Assembly: GCA_039583875.1 (NCBI GenBank)
Contig: CM077150.1
Coordinates: forward strand, 182,346,375 to 182,410,374
Length of the DNA: 64,000 bases
Source of the DNA: Platanthera guangdongensis
Lineage: Eukaryota > Streptophyta > Magnoliopsida > Asparagales > Orchidaceae
Direction: 5' to 3'
Shown: positions 23,576 to 35,379 of the stretch, piece after piece
Layout of the letters: every line of letters begins with the position of its first letter
How positions within the stretch are numbered: the stretch's first letter is position 1
The notes under the pieces: generated by a model
What the model saw: only the letters and a program-made list of their open reading frames with translations
Database searches by the model: none
Told to the model about the DNA's origin: nothing
Program-made: the position numbers and the translations under genes

Positions 23576-24102
23576 CAGGCTACTGATACTGCGACAACTT
23601 TATTTTTGGGCTTGACATATGATGTTTTGATCAATCAACAGATGATATATATATATAAGCACACACACAGAAATAATGTTAACTTTATTTTTCCTCAGTC
23701 ACATTGATGAGCCGCATGATATGCCATTTATCCTAGCATAAACTTTATTTTTTTCTGCACTATTGATCATAAGAAAGTCAACCTTAGCCCTCAAATAACA
23801 TGAGTGCCTAACAACATTAAATATACAAATATAGCACATAAAATGATCTACTCACAGACTCTTCTAATCAGTATCGTTTTGCGTATTCACGGCAAAAAAA
23901 CAAATACAATTTATTTCTATCCAAAGCAGGCAAAACAAAATACAGATAAAAATTCATCAAAAAAAAGTGCATGCATGAACCTAATAGAAACTGCTACCTA
24001 ATAGAAACTGCTTTCTTCATCTGCTTGAATATACACACAGTATAAGAAGCTTTATTGTGTTAACAGTTGACCCGTATAAGTTGTCGCAGTATCAATAGCC
24101 TG
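23576..24102. mobile_element. 527-bp TIR element (hAT-like, non-autonomous)
   Basis: 25-bp terminal inverted repeats (23576-23600 and 24078-24102) start CAGGCTAYTGATACTGCG and differ at one base. Flanking octamers TCAATTAA and TTAATTTA agree at 6 of 8 positions, compatible with an old 8-bp target duplication. The interior is AT-rich without a coding frame. Confidence 0.65.
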
Positions 24103-24140
24103 TTAATTTATCTTCATTTTACATGGAATTGTAAAACCGT

Positions 24141-24621
24141 GATCTGAAATGGGATATCTAAACATGGAAAATTGCTTACCGACGGAAGAGAAGGTCTGCG
24201 GCGAGGCACGAAGCTCTGTTGAGGGTTTCGAGGAGGATAAGCTATTACGGCGAGGCACGGCGGAGGAGATGCTCTGCCGACGAAAGAAAATCTCTGTTCA
24301 GGCGAGAGAAAAGCTCTGTGTAGGAGCACCGTGGAATACCTTGAGCGGTGGAGGAAGAGAGGAGAAAGCACTTAAATCAGAACAGTGATCTAAAAATGGG
24401 ATATCTAAACATGAAAAATCGCTTACCAACAGAAGAGAAGGTCTGCGTCGAGGCACGAAGCTCTGTTGAGGGTTTCAAGAAGGATAAGCTATTGTGGCGA
24501 GGCACGGCGGAGGAGATGCTCTGCCGACGGAAGAAAAACTCTATTCAGGCGGGAGAAAAGCTCTGTGTAGAAGGAGAACCGTGGAATACCTTTTGCGGGT
24601 GGAGGTAGAGAGGAGAAAGCA
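24141..24621 (+). repeat. Tandem duplication, about 246-bp unit
   Basis: Copies at 24141-24370 and 24387-24621 share GGGATATCTAAACATG, CGAGGCACGAAGCTCTGTTG and a GAGGAGAAAGCA end. Each opens a plus-strand frame of about 75-85 codons starting MGYLNM with the same residue pattern (PTEEKVC, AEEMLCRRKK). There is no known domain, and the frames end at different stops. It may derive from a captured gene 5' end or be purely repetitive. Confidence 0.65.
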
Positions 24622-25094
24622 GGGGTATAACAGAGGAGAAAGGCAGCATGTGATGGCGTGTAGCAGAGGAGAAACCCAGAACCTGGCGGAAGAGCATGGG
24701 GGCGCAAAAAAGGTGCTGCTTGCGGGATCAGCTTTTGCGGGAGCAGGGATGGCGTGATGAGCAAGGATGGCGTGCTAAACATGACCAGGGATTGCTGGCT
24801 TTTAGCAGGGATGGCGTAATGATCAAAAAGTCTAAAATGTTTTTTCCATTGCTGACTTTTAGCAGTCACAATCCGTGGATTTTCGCATGTGGTGGAAGAT
24901 GTGGCTTTTTGGTCATTCAAGGAAGATATGTGACTTTTAGGTGAGCTGGAGGGTTCACAATCCGTGGCTTTTAGCAGAGATAATCCATGGCTCTTGTATA
25001 AATTGATTCGTGGCCTTTGATTAAAAATTGATCGTGCGGCTAATATTGAAAGTACGGCGTGCCTTTTAGATATGTATATCGATTTATATAACAA

Positions 25095-25096
<2 letters not shown>
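24622..25096. other. Unassigned right part of the insert
   Basis: Short reiterated phrases such as GGCTTTTAGCAG and GGGATGGCGT recur (24720-24990). No gene is recognised. Confidence 0.4.

Positions 25097-25169
<73 letters not shown>
25097..25169. repeat. (TA)n microsatellite, right side of the insert
   Basis: About 73 bases of alternating A and T immediately before the resumed Copia C LTR. Confidence 0.95.
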
Positions 25170-25172
<3 letters not shown>

Positions 25173-25223
25173 AGGAAACAACAAACGATCAAAATACACG
25201 ATATGCGACTAATGAGTCTAACA

Positions 25224-25489
25224 AAAATTAATGTCAACAAAACAAAATTACGAGGAAAAATAACAAAAAATTCAGCATTTAAAGCTAATCCCGCCGCTAA
25301 TACTACCGCAACGCGCTAGTAACAGAGTTTGTATTTTTCAAGAAAAAATGTGCTTTTCTTGATTTCTTGCTTTCAATATTTTTTGATTATGATTTTTCAA
25401 TATAAAAGCTATTCAATGCAACAAAGAAATCCGAAAAAAATACAAACAATTGCGTTTTTTGTATTTTAGGCAAAGATGTCCAAAACCCT
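25224..25489 (-). mobile_element. SIRE-like element, region 3' of RNase H
   Basis: AT-rich noncoding sequence between the Copia C insertion point and the end of SIRE-like RNase H. Before insertion it was continuous with 17746 and below. Confidence 0.45.
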
Positions 25490-26087
25490 CAATTCTAGTC
25501 AAAGCATAGTGAATCGTGCATTAGAAAGAGGTTTGGTGAATATGTCCGCAAGTTGAGATTCAGTTCCTATAAAGTTAATTCTTACATATTCCTTTTTAAT
25601 GCGATCCCTAATAAAGTGATGTCTCACGTCTGTGTTCGGATCTAGAATGATGGACATGGTTGTTTGTTACGTCAATAAGGCTTTTGTTGTTACACTTTAG
25701 TTCTATATTAGTTAGATGAACTCCAAAATCTTTAATGTTTGAGTCATCCACAAGGCTTGTGCACAACTTCCTAAGCCTAGTTTTAGTGGTCTACTAACCT
25801 GTTTTGTCTTCAAATTCACAACATTTTAGCATATCATGAGCAAATTTTGTTTGACTAATAAAAATTCCATAATTTATTTGTGTGGTTTGAAAATCTAAAA
25901 AGTATGTGAGTTCTCCTACTAAGCTCATTTCAAATTTGTTTTGCATCACTAGTACGATTTCATTACGCAACTCTTCATTAGTGGCTCCGAAAATTATATT
26001 GTCTACATAATTTTGTAATATAATCAAATCATCATGAAAATGCTTAATGAAAATTGTGTAATATAGACATACAATAACAACACTCAA
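25490..26087 (-). pseudogene. SIRE-like Copia RT end and RNase H fragment
   Basis: The minus strand reads from 26087 down. RT C-terminal part: QNYVDNIIFGATNEELRNE (the catalytic YVDD is changed to YVDN), then FEMSLVGELTYFLDFQT and GIFISQTKFAHDMLKCCEFE. A stop follows, and the frame jumps to the end of RNase H (DFGVHLTNIELKCNNKSLID, then FIGTESQLADIFTKPLSNAR near 25500-25570). The central RNase H segment is deleted. It is the downstream half of the pol whose upstream half is at 27380-29610. Confidence 0.8.
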
Positions 26088-26089
26088 GC

Positions 26090-27350
26090 CTTTATCCCAC
26101 TATAGTGGGCTCTATGGATCCTTTGTCGTCATTATGCTCTATCTTTTGTCGTAATCTCACTAATGCTAAGTACATCATGTCTTTCTTTATAGTTTCATTC
26201 CAAGTGTTTTTTTGGTCTACCCCTCCCTCATTTAACATGCCTAGTGATTAGACTCTCACAACGCCTAACAAGTGCCTTTAATGCTCTCATTTGTACGTGT
26301 CCAAATCATCTTAAACGAGCTTCTCGCATCTTCTCTAAAATTGGTGCTACTCCTGTCTTATCCCTGACACTTTCATTCCTAATTTTATCCAATCTCGTGT
26401 GTCCACACATCCACCTAAACATTCTCATCTCCGCAACTCCCATTTTTTGCTCCTAGACACAATTCATTGCCCAACACTCAGAACCATAGAGCATCGCGAG
26501 TCTAATTGCAGTACGTAAAACTTGCCCTTAAGGTTTAGTGGTACTTTACGATCACATAAGATCCCTGACGCGCCTCTCCACTTTAACCAACCCGCTTGGA
26601 TTCTATGTGTCACATCTTTAACAATACCTCTATTTTTTTGAACTATCGATCCAAGATATTTAAAACACTCACTACGAGAAATATCTTGATCACCCAACTT
26701 AATTACGAAGTCATCTGTCCTTCTTGTACTGCTAAATTTAAGCTCCATATACTCCGTGTTTGCCCTGCTCAACCTAAAACCTTTCTTTTCTAAAGTATCT
26801 CGCCAAGATTCAAGTTTTGCGTTTACACCCTCGTGCGTCTCATCAACCAAAACGATATTTCCGCAAACAATAAACATCAAGGTATTATTTGTTGGATATG
26901 TATGGTGTGCTCATCTTATATGAGGGTAAAGAGATAAAGGCTTAAAGCCGAGCCTTGATATAATCCAACAATAATAGAGAATTCCTGTGTTAATCCTCCA
27001 GATGTCCTCATCCTTGTCTCTGAATTTGTATCCATATCTTGGATTTTGTCAATATATGATACATTTACACCTTGCTTTTCGAAGACTCTCCGTAAGATCT
27101 CTCTTGGAACTCTATCATAAGCCTTCTTAAGATCAATAAACAACATATGCAAATCATGTTTTCTTTCTCGATAGTTGTCAACGAGTCTTCTCAAGAGATG
27201 TATAACTTCCATGGTCTACCTCCCTGACATGAATCCAAATTGATTCTCCGAGATGTTAGTCTCTCGTCTTAATCTTCTTTGTATTATTCGTTCTCATAGT
27301 TTCATGGTATGACTCATCAATTTAATTCTTCTGTAATTAACACAATTCTG
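26090..27350 (-). pseudogene. RTE-type LINE RT, inserted in the SIRE-like RT
   Basis: The minus strand encodes a 5'-truncated LINE reverse transcriptase. It starts NYRRIKLMSHTMKL near 27340, then NQFGFMSGR and the long intact stretch MEVIHLLRRLVDNYRERKHD and KKAYDRVPREILRRVFEKQG (26916-27212). The palm then continues at 26464-26880, where the expected FADDIVLVDE reads IVCGNIVLVDE, so the catalytic aspartates are lost. Beyond it are GFRLSRANTEYMEL, CFKYLGSIVQ and a degraded C-terminal part to about 26090. It interrupts Copia pol between EVYVEQPPYFIKE and QNYVDNIIFG. Family: plant RTE/BovB type, as at 7000-8720. Confidence 0.85.
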
Positions 27351-27379
27351 GTATTATGATCTGAAAAAAAATTCTTTTA

Positions 27380-29610
27380 TAAAATAGGGGGTTGTTCAAC
27401 ATATACTTCTTTTTTATAATCTCATTTAAGAAAGCACTTTTAATGTTTATTTGATATAATTTGAATCTCTTATATCCAGCAAAAGCAAAAAAAATCTAAT
27501 AGATTCTAGGCGAGCAACGAGTGCAAAAGTCTCATCAAAATCTACTCCCTCGATCTGAGAATATCCTTGTGCTACCAATCTAACTTTGTTCCTAGTGATT
27601 CCAAAGTAACCATCTAATTTATTTTAAATATCCATATTACCCCTACAATAAGATTATTGGATGGTCTTTGTACAAGTTTTCAAAACTTATTCCATTCAAA
27701 TTGATTTATTTTTCATTCATAACTATAAACAAAAATTCATCATTTAAAGCAGTTGAAACGTTTTTAGGTTCAATTTCGGAAACAAAACCTAAATTAAAAA
27801 AGATTCATGTAAGGAAGAACAAGTTGTTACCCCTTTTGATGACTCTCCAATGATAATCTCCTTTGGATGGTTCTTTGGAAATTTCAGCACACATGAAGGT
27901 ACGTATTCCTTTTACTCCGTCTCTTTCTCCTCTTTATCTCCAAGCAGTTCATCGTCCTCATGCTTCTAGGTGGAAAGAGGTTCTTCATTTCCTGCAAGAT
28001 AGGATCTACATAAGGAATAAGTTTATCAAATCTAACAGGAATGGTCTTTTCAACTATTTTAATCATTTTTTTAATATATTCTATATGAAGTGTCAATTTT
28101 AAAACCGGGCGAAGCATAACTCAATTAATCACATAACATGAAGTATTAACTGCTTCAGCCAAAAAATATATAGGTAGCCCATATTCAGACAACATTGCGT
28201 GCGCAAGTTCCTGAAGGGTTTATTTTTTCTCTCCACCACACCATTTTGTTGTGGGGTTCGCAGAGCGAATAATTCGTGCTTGATTCCTAAATCATTTTAA
28301 AACGAAGTAAATTTTTCATCATCGAATTCTTCTCCGTGATCCGAGCAAATGCATTTGATTTTTAAATCTAGCTCATTTTGTATACGATCGTATAATTTGG
28401 TAAATTCAAAAAATGCATCAGATTTATAGGTTAGAAAAATTGACCAATAGTATATAGAGTAATCATCAATTAAAACAAAAGTATAATTTCTACCACTTAG
28501 ACTAAAAGTGCTAAATGGGTCGAAAAGATCCATATGAATTAATTGAAGTGGTCTAATGACAGAGATATTATTTTTGCTTTTAAGTATACTTCTTGAATTT
28601 TTTTTTGCAAGATGAGCAATGTGAAGATAAATTTCTATTGAGCATTGCTAATCCCTAATTATTTTATCCTTTAACAATTTTAAAATTAACTTGGTGGTAG
28701 AGTGACCAAGACGCCTATGCCATTATTCTAGCTCTTCATTTTTCAAAATAAATATTTTATTTAATCCTGTGAAAGATCATGAAAGACAATCATATAAACA
28801 TTGTGAGTTTTGGGTGTAGTAAGTACAACATCATTAGTTTTAAGATTTATAATTTCGCAAAGGTTTGTAGAAGATTGAAGTAAGACATTTAAACATTTAT
28901 CACATAATTGGCTAATTGAAATTAGATTGTGTTAAACCTTCTGCATACAACATATTTGCAATTAAAAAAGATTTGTTACCCACTGCGTGGCCCATGATCT
29001 TCCCCTTGTCATTATATCCAAATCTTACCGTCCCTCCTTTCTTCTTTTTGAGGCTAAAGAACTTCACTTTGTTGCCCGTCATGTGTTTTTTGCATTCTGA
29101 GTTCAAATATCACATGTTTTCTTTGTCCTTAGCCGACTGACATACCTAGAAAGAAGATGAGAGTAAAAATCTGAATACCTAAGAGGCTTCTCCCATAGAG
29201 TAGGTGGAAATCTTAGACACCCAGATTTGCTTTAACGCACTCTGTCCCTTCATCCTACAAGTGTCCATGGTGCTTCCAAAGTAAAAACATTCCGCACACA
29301 AAATAAAAGGGGTTGAGACCTTTTTCAGAGTACTTTTTGGACTCTTATTGGAGGGTTGTGAAGTAGTAGAAAAAGAATTAAATTTTTTATAGTAAGTGTT
29401 ATGTTTATTAGAACTGTTACAATCGCCGACGATATATGTTACCGTCGGGCGATAGCATCCAGAATCATAACCAAGCCTATATTTTGTACTTTCATGACTT
29501 TGGTTGGTCAAAATCATGTGAAGGGTCTTTTGACCAACTCCAAATTTTTCAATCTCCTTGTTGAAGTCACGAATCCGGGCTTTTTAAGCTGTGTTTTCAT
29601 TAACTATTAT
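27380..29610 (-). pseudogene. SIRE-like Copia gag end, protease, integrase, RT start
   Basis: The minus strand from 29610 down. Gag coiled-coil end (NKEIEKFGVGQKTLHMIL) and a degenerate zinc knuckle CAECFYFGSTMDTC near 29300. Protease (28912-29106) reads NSECKKHMTGNKVKFFSLKK, where DSGCSRHMTG is usual, so the catalytic Asp is lost. Integrase (28297-28560) has MDLFDPFSTFSLSG, VLIDDYS and CSDHGEEFDDEKF. The integrase C-terminus is eroded. RT start near 27520-27600 reads [20 protein letters not shown], followed by EVYVEQPPYFIKE where the LINE is inserted. Many stops. The SIRE lineage is inferred from the protease/integrase wording and the long LTR. Confidence 0.8.
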
Positions 29611-32170
29611 TGTCACGACCCGTTTCGACAAAAGTCAGAGTGCGTTTCGGGCGGGCCGTGATGACACATGCATGAGCAGAAAGAAAACCATGCTTGCTAA
29701 GGCGGATGCAGAGATGTTGCTTATATATTAAAATAATTACTTTTAAGTAAAAAATTTGATTTTTGTTATGCAGAAGTTTTTAGAGTTTTAAAACAGTGAG
29801 AATTTTAAATGCACATGTATTTTGTAAAATTCATGTTTTCTTGGAAATTTCTACAAATTTCATACAATTATGATTCAAAAGAGAATGCACATGCATTAAC
29901 ATCAAATTCTAGTACATAAAGTATTTCAATAGCCTAGCAGTTGTCTATGATATCAGAGAAAATGTCTGATTACAATTATTACCTAGAAATATTTTATAGT
30001 AAATGAAATGTAAATATAGAACCTGGAACTTAATGCTGATCGGGCTCGAGGACCTGCTTGCGTTGCACGAACTCTAAGGCAATTCCAAAAAAAAAGAAAA
30101 AAATCTCAGAACATTGAAATAAACAAAGTGAGTAAAGTAAAATACATAACAGTAATAAAAGCAGAAATGTAAGAGTGTACAGTTTTCATAAATCAGAAAT
30201 GCTAACTCAGACATGTAGAATAGTCAAACAGAAATAACTGGATTAAGTTTACTTCATAGCATAACACATAATAAAACAAATAATATCATAAACTGCAATT
30301 AATGAAGTGTTTAGGTGTTTTGAGTGGTGCACATGGTTCACACTCAGATCGGATACAAGTTTTACTAGAAAAACTTCTAGGTTGTAGTGACCCTCGTCGC
30401 GACCCAGGCCCGGCTCAAGGAGGCTTAGTGGGTCCCAACTGGCACCGTGAAGGCTGTAACCCAAGTGACCCCAACGCGTTTCAATATTTGCTTATGATAT
30501 TATGAGTTACATGATTCACACTGTAGTGATTTTAACAGAAACGAAAACATTTAAAGTGAAAGATCAGACCAAGGATAGGTTTTACTCGGACAGACGTACG
30601 AAACCAGATTCGACGATACTGAATGAACCAAACAGTGAGTTTTGAGCCTCGCGGGTTCGAGAAGTAATGTTCCATTATCAAGAAGATTTATCGAGTATAT
30701 TACATAGGCAAATTGAAATGTGTCGGATAAGAGATATCGAGTATTTACTTAGGGTAAACCATCATCTGACACTAGTATTTTCCAAGTAGAAAATGTGCAT
30801 TACGAGCATGATATATCAAAACACCAATCACATACTTGCTAATCAAAATTCGTTACAATTATTATCACGATACTTGTCCGTGTTCAATATTCTATCATTT
30901 TTCTCATTATTCATCAAATGACATGCAAATCATCAAATTGAATATCCAATTAAGTATCATTCACTAACTCGTCTCATATTTATCCAAATATCATCATTTA
31001 CATTCACAACTCGTGTTAATCCTATCGCGTGAACCTCAAACTAGTAACATGTCTAATAAAAAATTCGATGTCTAAATTATTTGACGAAACAAGCCATCAA
31101 GGGTTGATTCATATAAAACAATTAAGTTCAACGTTTGCAAGAGAGAAATGATCTCTACTTGCCTGAAGGAGACTGAATCTGGCGGAGGCGGCTAAGCGAC
31201 GCTAGCAAAATTGACACTACTCAAGCGAACCTGTTCAAGAACGACGAAAACGATACAACATATTGTCACTACGCTAACATGCAATTATTATCGCTAAACT
31301 CATATAAGAGGGGTTAAGAAATTTACCTCCCTCAAATTGAGGGGAGAGTAGACACACGCGGAGACGGAGAGTTGACGACGCTTGGGTATGAAAAAGCCCT
31401 AATTTGGAGAGAACTTCACATGATTCCCACCAACTGAGTCGAGCAGCAGCGCCAGAAAACACGAACATATCACAGTTAGACAATTACGATAGTGGCAAAA
31501 ATATGAAACATAACAAACAAACAATTTGGGGGTAGAAACCACCAAATAAAATTAATAAAAATCCAAATAGAGGGGAAAAGAGGAGGTTCTTACCCAAGGA
31601 AGCCTAATCCGAGCTCAAGGAGGAAACCCTAGGCATTCTTCTTGGAATGCACGGCCAACGCGAAGAAGACGAGGCAAAATTGAAGCCTACTGAAGAGGGG
31701 AAGCGACTGCCGGAGGGAGAGAAGGGTTGACGGCCCTGAAGGGAGGGGAGAGCAGTCGGCTCTTGGAGAGGGAGAGGCCATGACTTTCGACCCTAGCAGA
31801 GGAGGAGGAGCAACCACATGTGGCTGCCGGATATGGAGCAGGAGGGAGAGCACGACTGCTGCGGCTTGGGGAGGAGAGGACGGAGGCCTGAGGCGGAGGA
31901 GGATCCAGAGGAGTTGTCGTCGACTTGGGGTGGCAGAGAAGGTGCTGACGGAAATGGAAGCATCGATCAGGAGCGGGGGCGGCTGCGCACGGAAGCACTA
32001 TGCCGAACGAATGAATAACATGGGAGCGGGGGTTTGCGGGATCGAGAATAAGAGGAGGGGCTGGCTCGATTATGAAATAATAAGTGGATTAGGTTTTTTT
32101 TTGTTATTATAAATATGTCATTAAGAGAAAACCCCAAATTTTAATTTAATATAAAATATGGGTTGTTACA
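29611..32170 (-). mobile_element. 3' LTR of the large derivative (2560 bp)
   Basis: The uninterrupted copy. On the plus strand it begins TGTCACGACCCG and ends GGGTTGTTACA. Differences from the other LTR are frequent: I counted about nine in the first 100 aligned bases, so the insertion is old. The ATTATCAAGAAGAT site at about 30676 shows the empty target of Copia A. A GC-rich part (31630-32060) opens several compositional frames that I do not call genes. Confidence 0.85.
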
Positions 32171-33344
32171 TTCTCCCTTACTTAGGAAGTTTCGTCCCGA
32201 AACTTTCCTGAGAATTCTCTGAACGAGATCTCTTATGACGAAGATTTAAATGACATTCATCCAACAAGGTTTGCAGATCAAGATATAAAAGTTAACCATG
32301 AACAAAAAGAAACAGAGAGGAGAACAATCGCAGAGACTTGCTATGATCAAGAGAAAAGTTACAGATACTTGCAACACATGTCAGATTCTAGTTCTCAAAG
32401 AACTCTTTAAACTTAGTGGGTTCGACCAGATACAAAAGAATTGGCTTCAGGAAACACATAAATGTCTTCGATTAACTCGAAATTGACCGACAAAACACGA
32501 GAATCCGAGAGCGAAAAGATCTTTGCACGAAGGGAATACGTGATACCAAAGAGGAAATGAAGCTTAATGTTGATTGAGTATCGACAAAAGTGAGTCAAAC
32601 CGGAGTTGGAGAATCACAAGACAACGCCGAAGTAATTCAACAGAGCAATTCACAAGAGGAATCTCATTCCTTGCTGACACATAGAAGCTAACGAGATTAA
32701 AAACAAGAGGACAAAATTAGATCGATAGTTAAGCAGAAAAAAAACCTGAATAAGAATATCGAGGACTTGAAACTAGTGATTCGAACACATTTCCTATTGT
32801 CATGTACATAATTATGTAATAATTATAGCATTTTTATTGGACAACTTTAGGTAATAATCATGAAGGTGCAATACCGAGATCATGTACAATGTCAAACAAA
32901 TATAAAATCCATGTGTGTACAATCATTATTGTTGTTCTTGTCTTCATATTTGTGCAATGATTTATGATATGAATGCAAATGAATGGATATACATGCCATG
33001 TTAAGCGCCCATATTACTTAACTTATCATGTATATTATGACTCTAATGCCAACACACTTGAAAATATTAAACTGTCCATACAATTTAATATTCGCAAGCG
33101 GTGTATATCATAGTGGAAATTCATATGCACAAAAATGTTAAGTTTGACCATAACCCCAAACATTCGTGTCCGTACTACTCATGTTTATGCGTAAGTGTGT
33201 GCGTGTTTCAGCCGCGAACAACCGATAATGACAAGTGAGTGAATAAATGATGCATGTATATTTATTTTTATAAAATAAGTTTCAAAATAAGTGATAATTA
33301 TAAAATATTTTATCTTTTGAAACTAACATCCCTCTGATACTAAC
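32171..33344 (-). mobile_element. Internal region of the large derivative
   Basis: Non-coding. The end next to the 3' LTR reads on the minus strand GGGACGAAACTTCCTAAGTA followed by AGGGAGAA, a Gypsy-like polypurine end. The other end carries the primer site (33330-33344). No gag, protease, RT or integrase homology is visible in between. Confidence 0.7.
33330..33344 (-). other. Primer binding site of the large derivative
   Basis: Minus strand GTTAGTATCAGAGGG abuts the LTR end GTGACA. The TAGTATCAGAG form is seen in some chromovirus-type Gypsy elements. Confidence 0.65.
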
Positions 33345-34413
33345 TGTCACGACCCGTCTCGACAAAAGTCAGAGTGCGCTTCGGGCGGGCCGTGATGCCA
33401 CATGCATGGGCATAAAGAAAATCATGCATACTAAGACGGATGCAGAGATATTACTTATAGATTAAAATAATTGCTTTTAAGTAAAAAACAGTTTGATTTT
33501 TGTTATGCAGAAGTTTTTATAGTTTTAAAACAGTGAGAATTTTAAATGCACATGTATTTTGTAAAATTCATGTATTCAAGGAAATTTCTACAGATTTCAT
33601 GCAATTATGATTCAAAAGAGGATGCACATGTATTAACATCAAATTCTAGTACATAAAGTATTTAAATAGTCTAGCAGTTGTCCATGATAACAGAGAAAAT
33701 GTATGATTGCAATTATTACATAGAAATATTTGACAGTAAATGAAATGTAAATGTAGAACCTGAAACTTAATGCGGATCAGGCTCGAGGATCTGGCGGCGC
33801 TGCAGAACTATAAGGCAATTCCAAAAAAAAAGTCTCAGAATATTGAAATAAGCAGAGTGAGCAAAATAAAATACAAAACAGTAATAGACGCAGAAATGTA
33901 AGAGTGTACCAGTTTTCATAAATCGGAGCTGATAACTCAGACAGGTAGAATAGTCAAACAAAAATAACTGGATTAAGCTTACTTCATAGCATAACACATA
34001 ATAGAACAAGTAATATCATAAGCTGCAGTCAATAAAGTGTGTAGGTGTTTTGAGTGGTGCACATGGTTCACAATCAGACCAGATACAAGTCTTACTAGAA
34101 AAGCTTCTTTCTTGTAGTGACCCTCGTCACGGCCCAGGCCCAGCTCAAGGTGGCTTAGTGGGTCCCAACTGACACCATGAAGGCTGCAACCCAAGTGACC
34201 CGAACGCATTTCAATGTTTGCTTATTGATATTATGAGTTACATGATTCACATTGTAGTTATTTTAACAGAAACGAAAACACTTACAGTGAAAGATCAGAG
34301 CAATGATAGGTTTTACTCAGACAGACGTACGAAAGCAGATTCGACGATACAGAATGAACCAAACAGTGAGTTTTGCGCCTCGCGGGTTCGAGAGGTAAAC
34401 GTTTCATTATCAA

Positions 34414-34596
34414 TGTTAGAAAAGCCCATTTAAACTATGCCCATTTTATAACATTTATTGTTTTTCTCTCCTCTCTTTAGTCCCACATTGTGTATAGGAC
34501 TTTCCTCTCTATTTCTCTCATCTATATATTTGTACTCATTCTTTGTATTTGTACTAAGTGGACATATATACAAGGTTGGCTTTTTCCATCTCTACA
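34414..34596 (+). promoter_or_regulatory. Copia A 5' LTR with TATA-like motif
   Basis: 183 bp from TGTTAGAAAAGCCC to ATCTCTACA. CTATATATTTG near 34522-34531 is the likely TATA element for element transcription. The same motif lies in the 3' LTR. Confidence 0.75.
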
Positions 34597-34608
34597 TGGT
34601 ATCAGAGC
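34597..34608 (+). other. Copia A primer binding site
   Basis: TGGTATCAGAGC starts at the base after the LTR and is complementary to initiator tRNA-Met. Confidence 0.9.
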
Positions 34609-35217
34609 CAGGTTCCGTCTCCTGCGGATTCCGACTTCTATCCGCCCAGCGGACCGCGGTCTCCTGCGGATTCACATTCCTATCCGCCCAGCGGCCTGCG
34701 GTTTCCGCGGCCTGAGTTTGTGTGTCCGCGCCTCCTAGTCGCATGGACCCTGCGGCCTGCCTTCGTCCAATCCGCTCCCTCTCCTCCCGTGGAACCACTC
34801 TTCTTCCCTCCTCTTCTGGTCCTTCTTTATAGCCCTCTCTCTAATCTGTGGGGTCCACTGCTTGCCATAGTCCGCTGCGGCCTATTCTTGTCCGATGCGA
34901 GCTCGGCGAACTCGCTCCCTAGCTCCGCGGTCTCCTTCTGTCCGCTGCGAGCTCAGTGAATTCGCTTCCTCTTCTTGCTCTCTTTTGTCCGCCGTGAGCT
35001 CGGCGGCCTCCTTCTGTCCGCGCTTCTCTCCTGCCTGCGACTGCTCTCCTTCCTCTTCTGGCGGACAAGTTCTTTTCCCTGTCCGCCGCGGGCTTGCTCC
35101 TCTCTGTGATTTTCGTCTTGCGGACTGGTCCCGCTGCGGTCGCCCTCTAGTCTCCGCGGCTTGCCGAGCTCCCCCGGCTTGCCCTATCTTCTCGGCCAGC
35201 TGTTGTGCTCTACTTGC

Positions 35218-35345
35218 CCCAGCCAGCTCCAGTCCGCCTCGGCCTAATCCAGTCCGCCGCGGCCTAATCCAGTCCGCCGCGGCCTCCAATATCCCGCTCC
35301 TTGCTGAGCGTGTCTGTACTCGCCGCGGCCTAATCCAGTCCGCTG
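35218..35345 (+). repeat. Short tandem units in the Copia A leader
   Basis: Units close to CGGCCTAATCCAGTCCGCCG recur about four times (CCGCCTCGG / CCGCCGCGG variants) inside the GC-rich leader. They create open frames without recognisable content. Confidence 0.7.
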
Positions 35346-35379
35346 TTTCTGCCCGCTTCCTCTCCTCCAGGTCGCCTCC

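Larger units (their letters stand above)
22535..25096. mobile_element. 2.6-kb insertion flanked by (TA)n inside the Copia C LTR
   Basis: The Copia C 5' LTR stops at CCACGG(TA)n (22501-22534) and resumes after (TA)n at AAAGAGGAAACAACAAACG (about 25169). The intervening DNA is absent from the 3' LTR, so it is an insertion. It carries a hairpin, a 21-bp minisatellite, a 527-bp TIR element and a tandem duplication. No terminal inverted repeat or transposase is visible. Insertion into (TA)n resembles Micron-type elements described in rice (inference). A Helitron cannot be excluded. Confidence 0.6.
17747..25228 (-). mobile_element. Copia C, complete outline with LTRs and approximate TSD
   Basis: A minus-strand Copia. 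Its 3' LTR is 17752-17866 (115 bp, minus start TGTTAGACTCATTA). The polypurine tract GAGGGGGAG lies directly upstream of that LTR on the minus strand. The 5' LTR is 22459-25223, split by a 2.6-kb insert within a TA tract. The primer site is 22447-22458. Flanking pentamers are AAAAC (17747-17751) and AAAAT (25224-25228), a 4/5 match. It sits in the AT-rich 3' region of the SIRE-like element. Confidence 0.7.

Noticed and set aside
31629..32112. Gene-like open frames in the large-derivative LTR (both strands)
   Set aside because: The corresponding region of the other LTR (40545-40903) gives different frame lengths and endings, so the frames are not conserved.
34597..34608. tRNA-like matches at TGGTATCAGAG sites
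   Set aside because: Only 11-12 bases complementary to the initiator tRNA 3' end are present; these are primer binding sites and no tRNA gene fold exists nearby.
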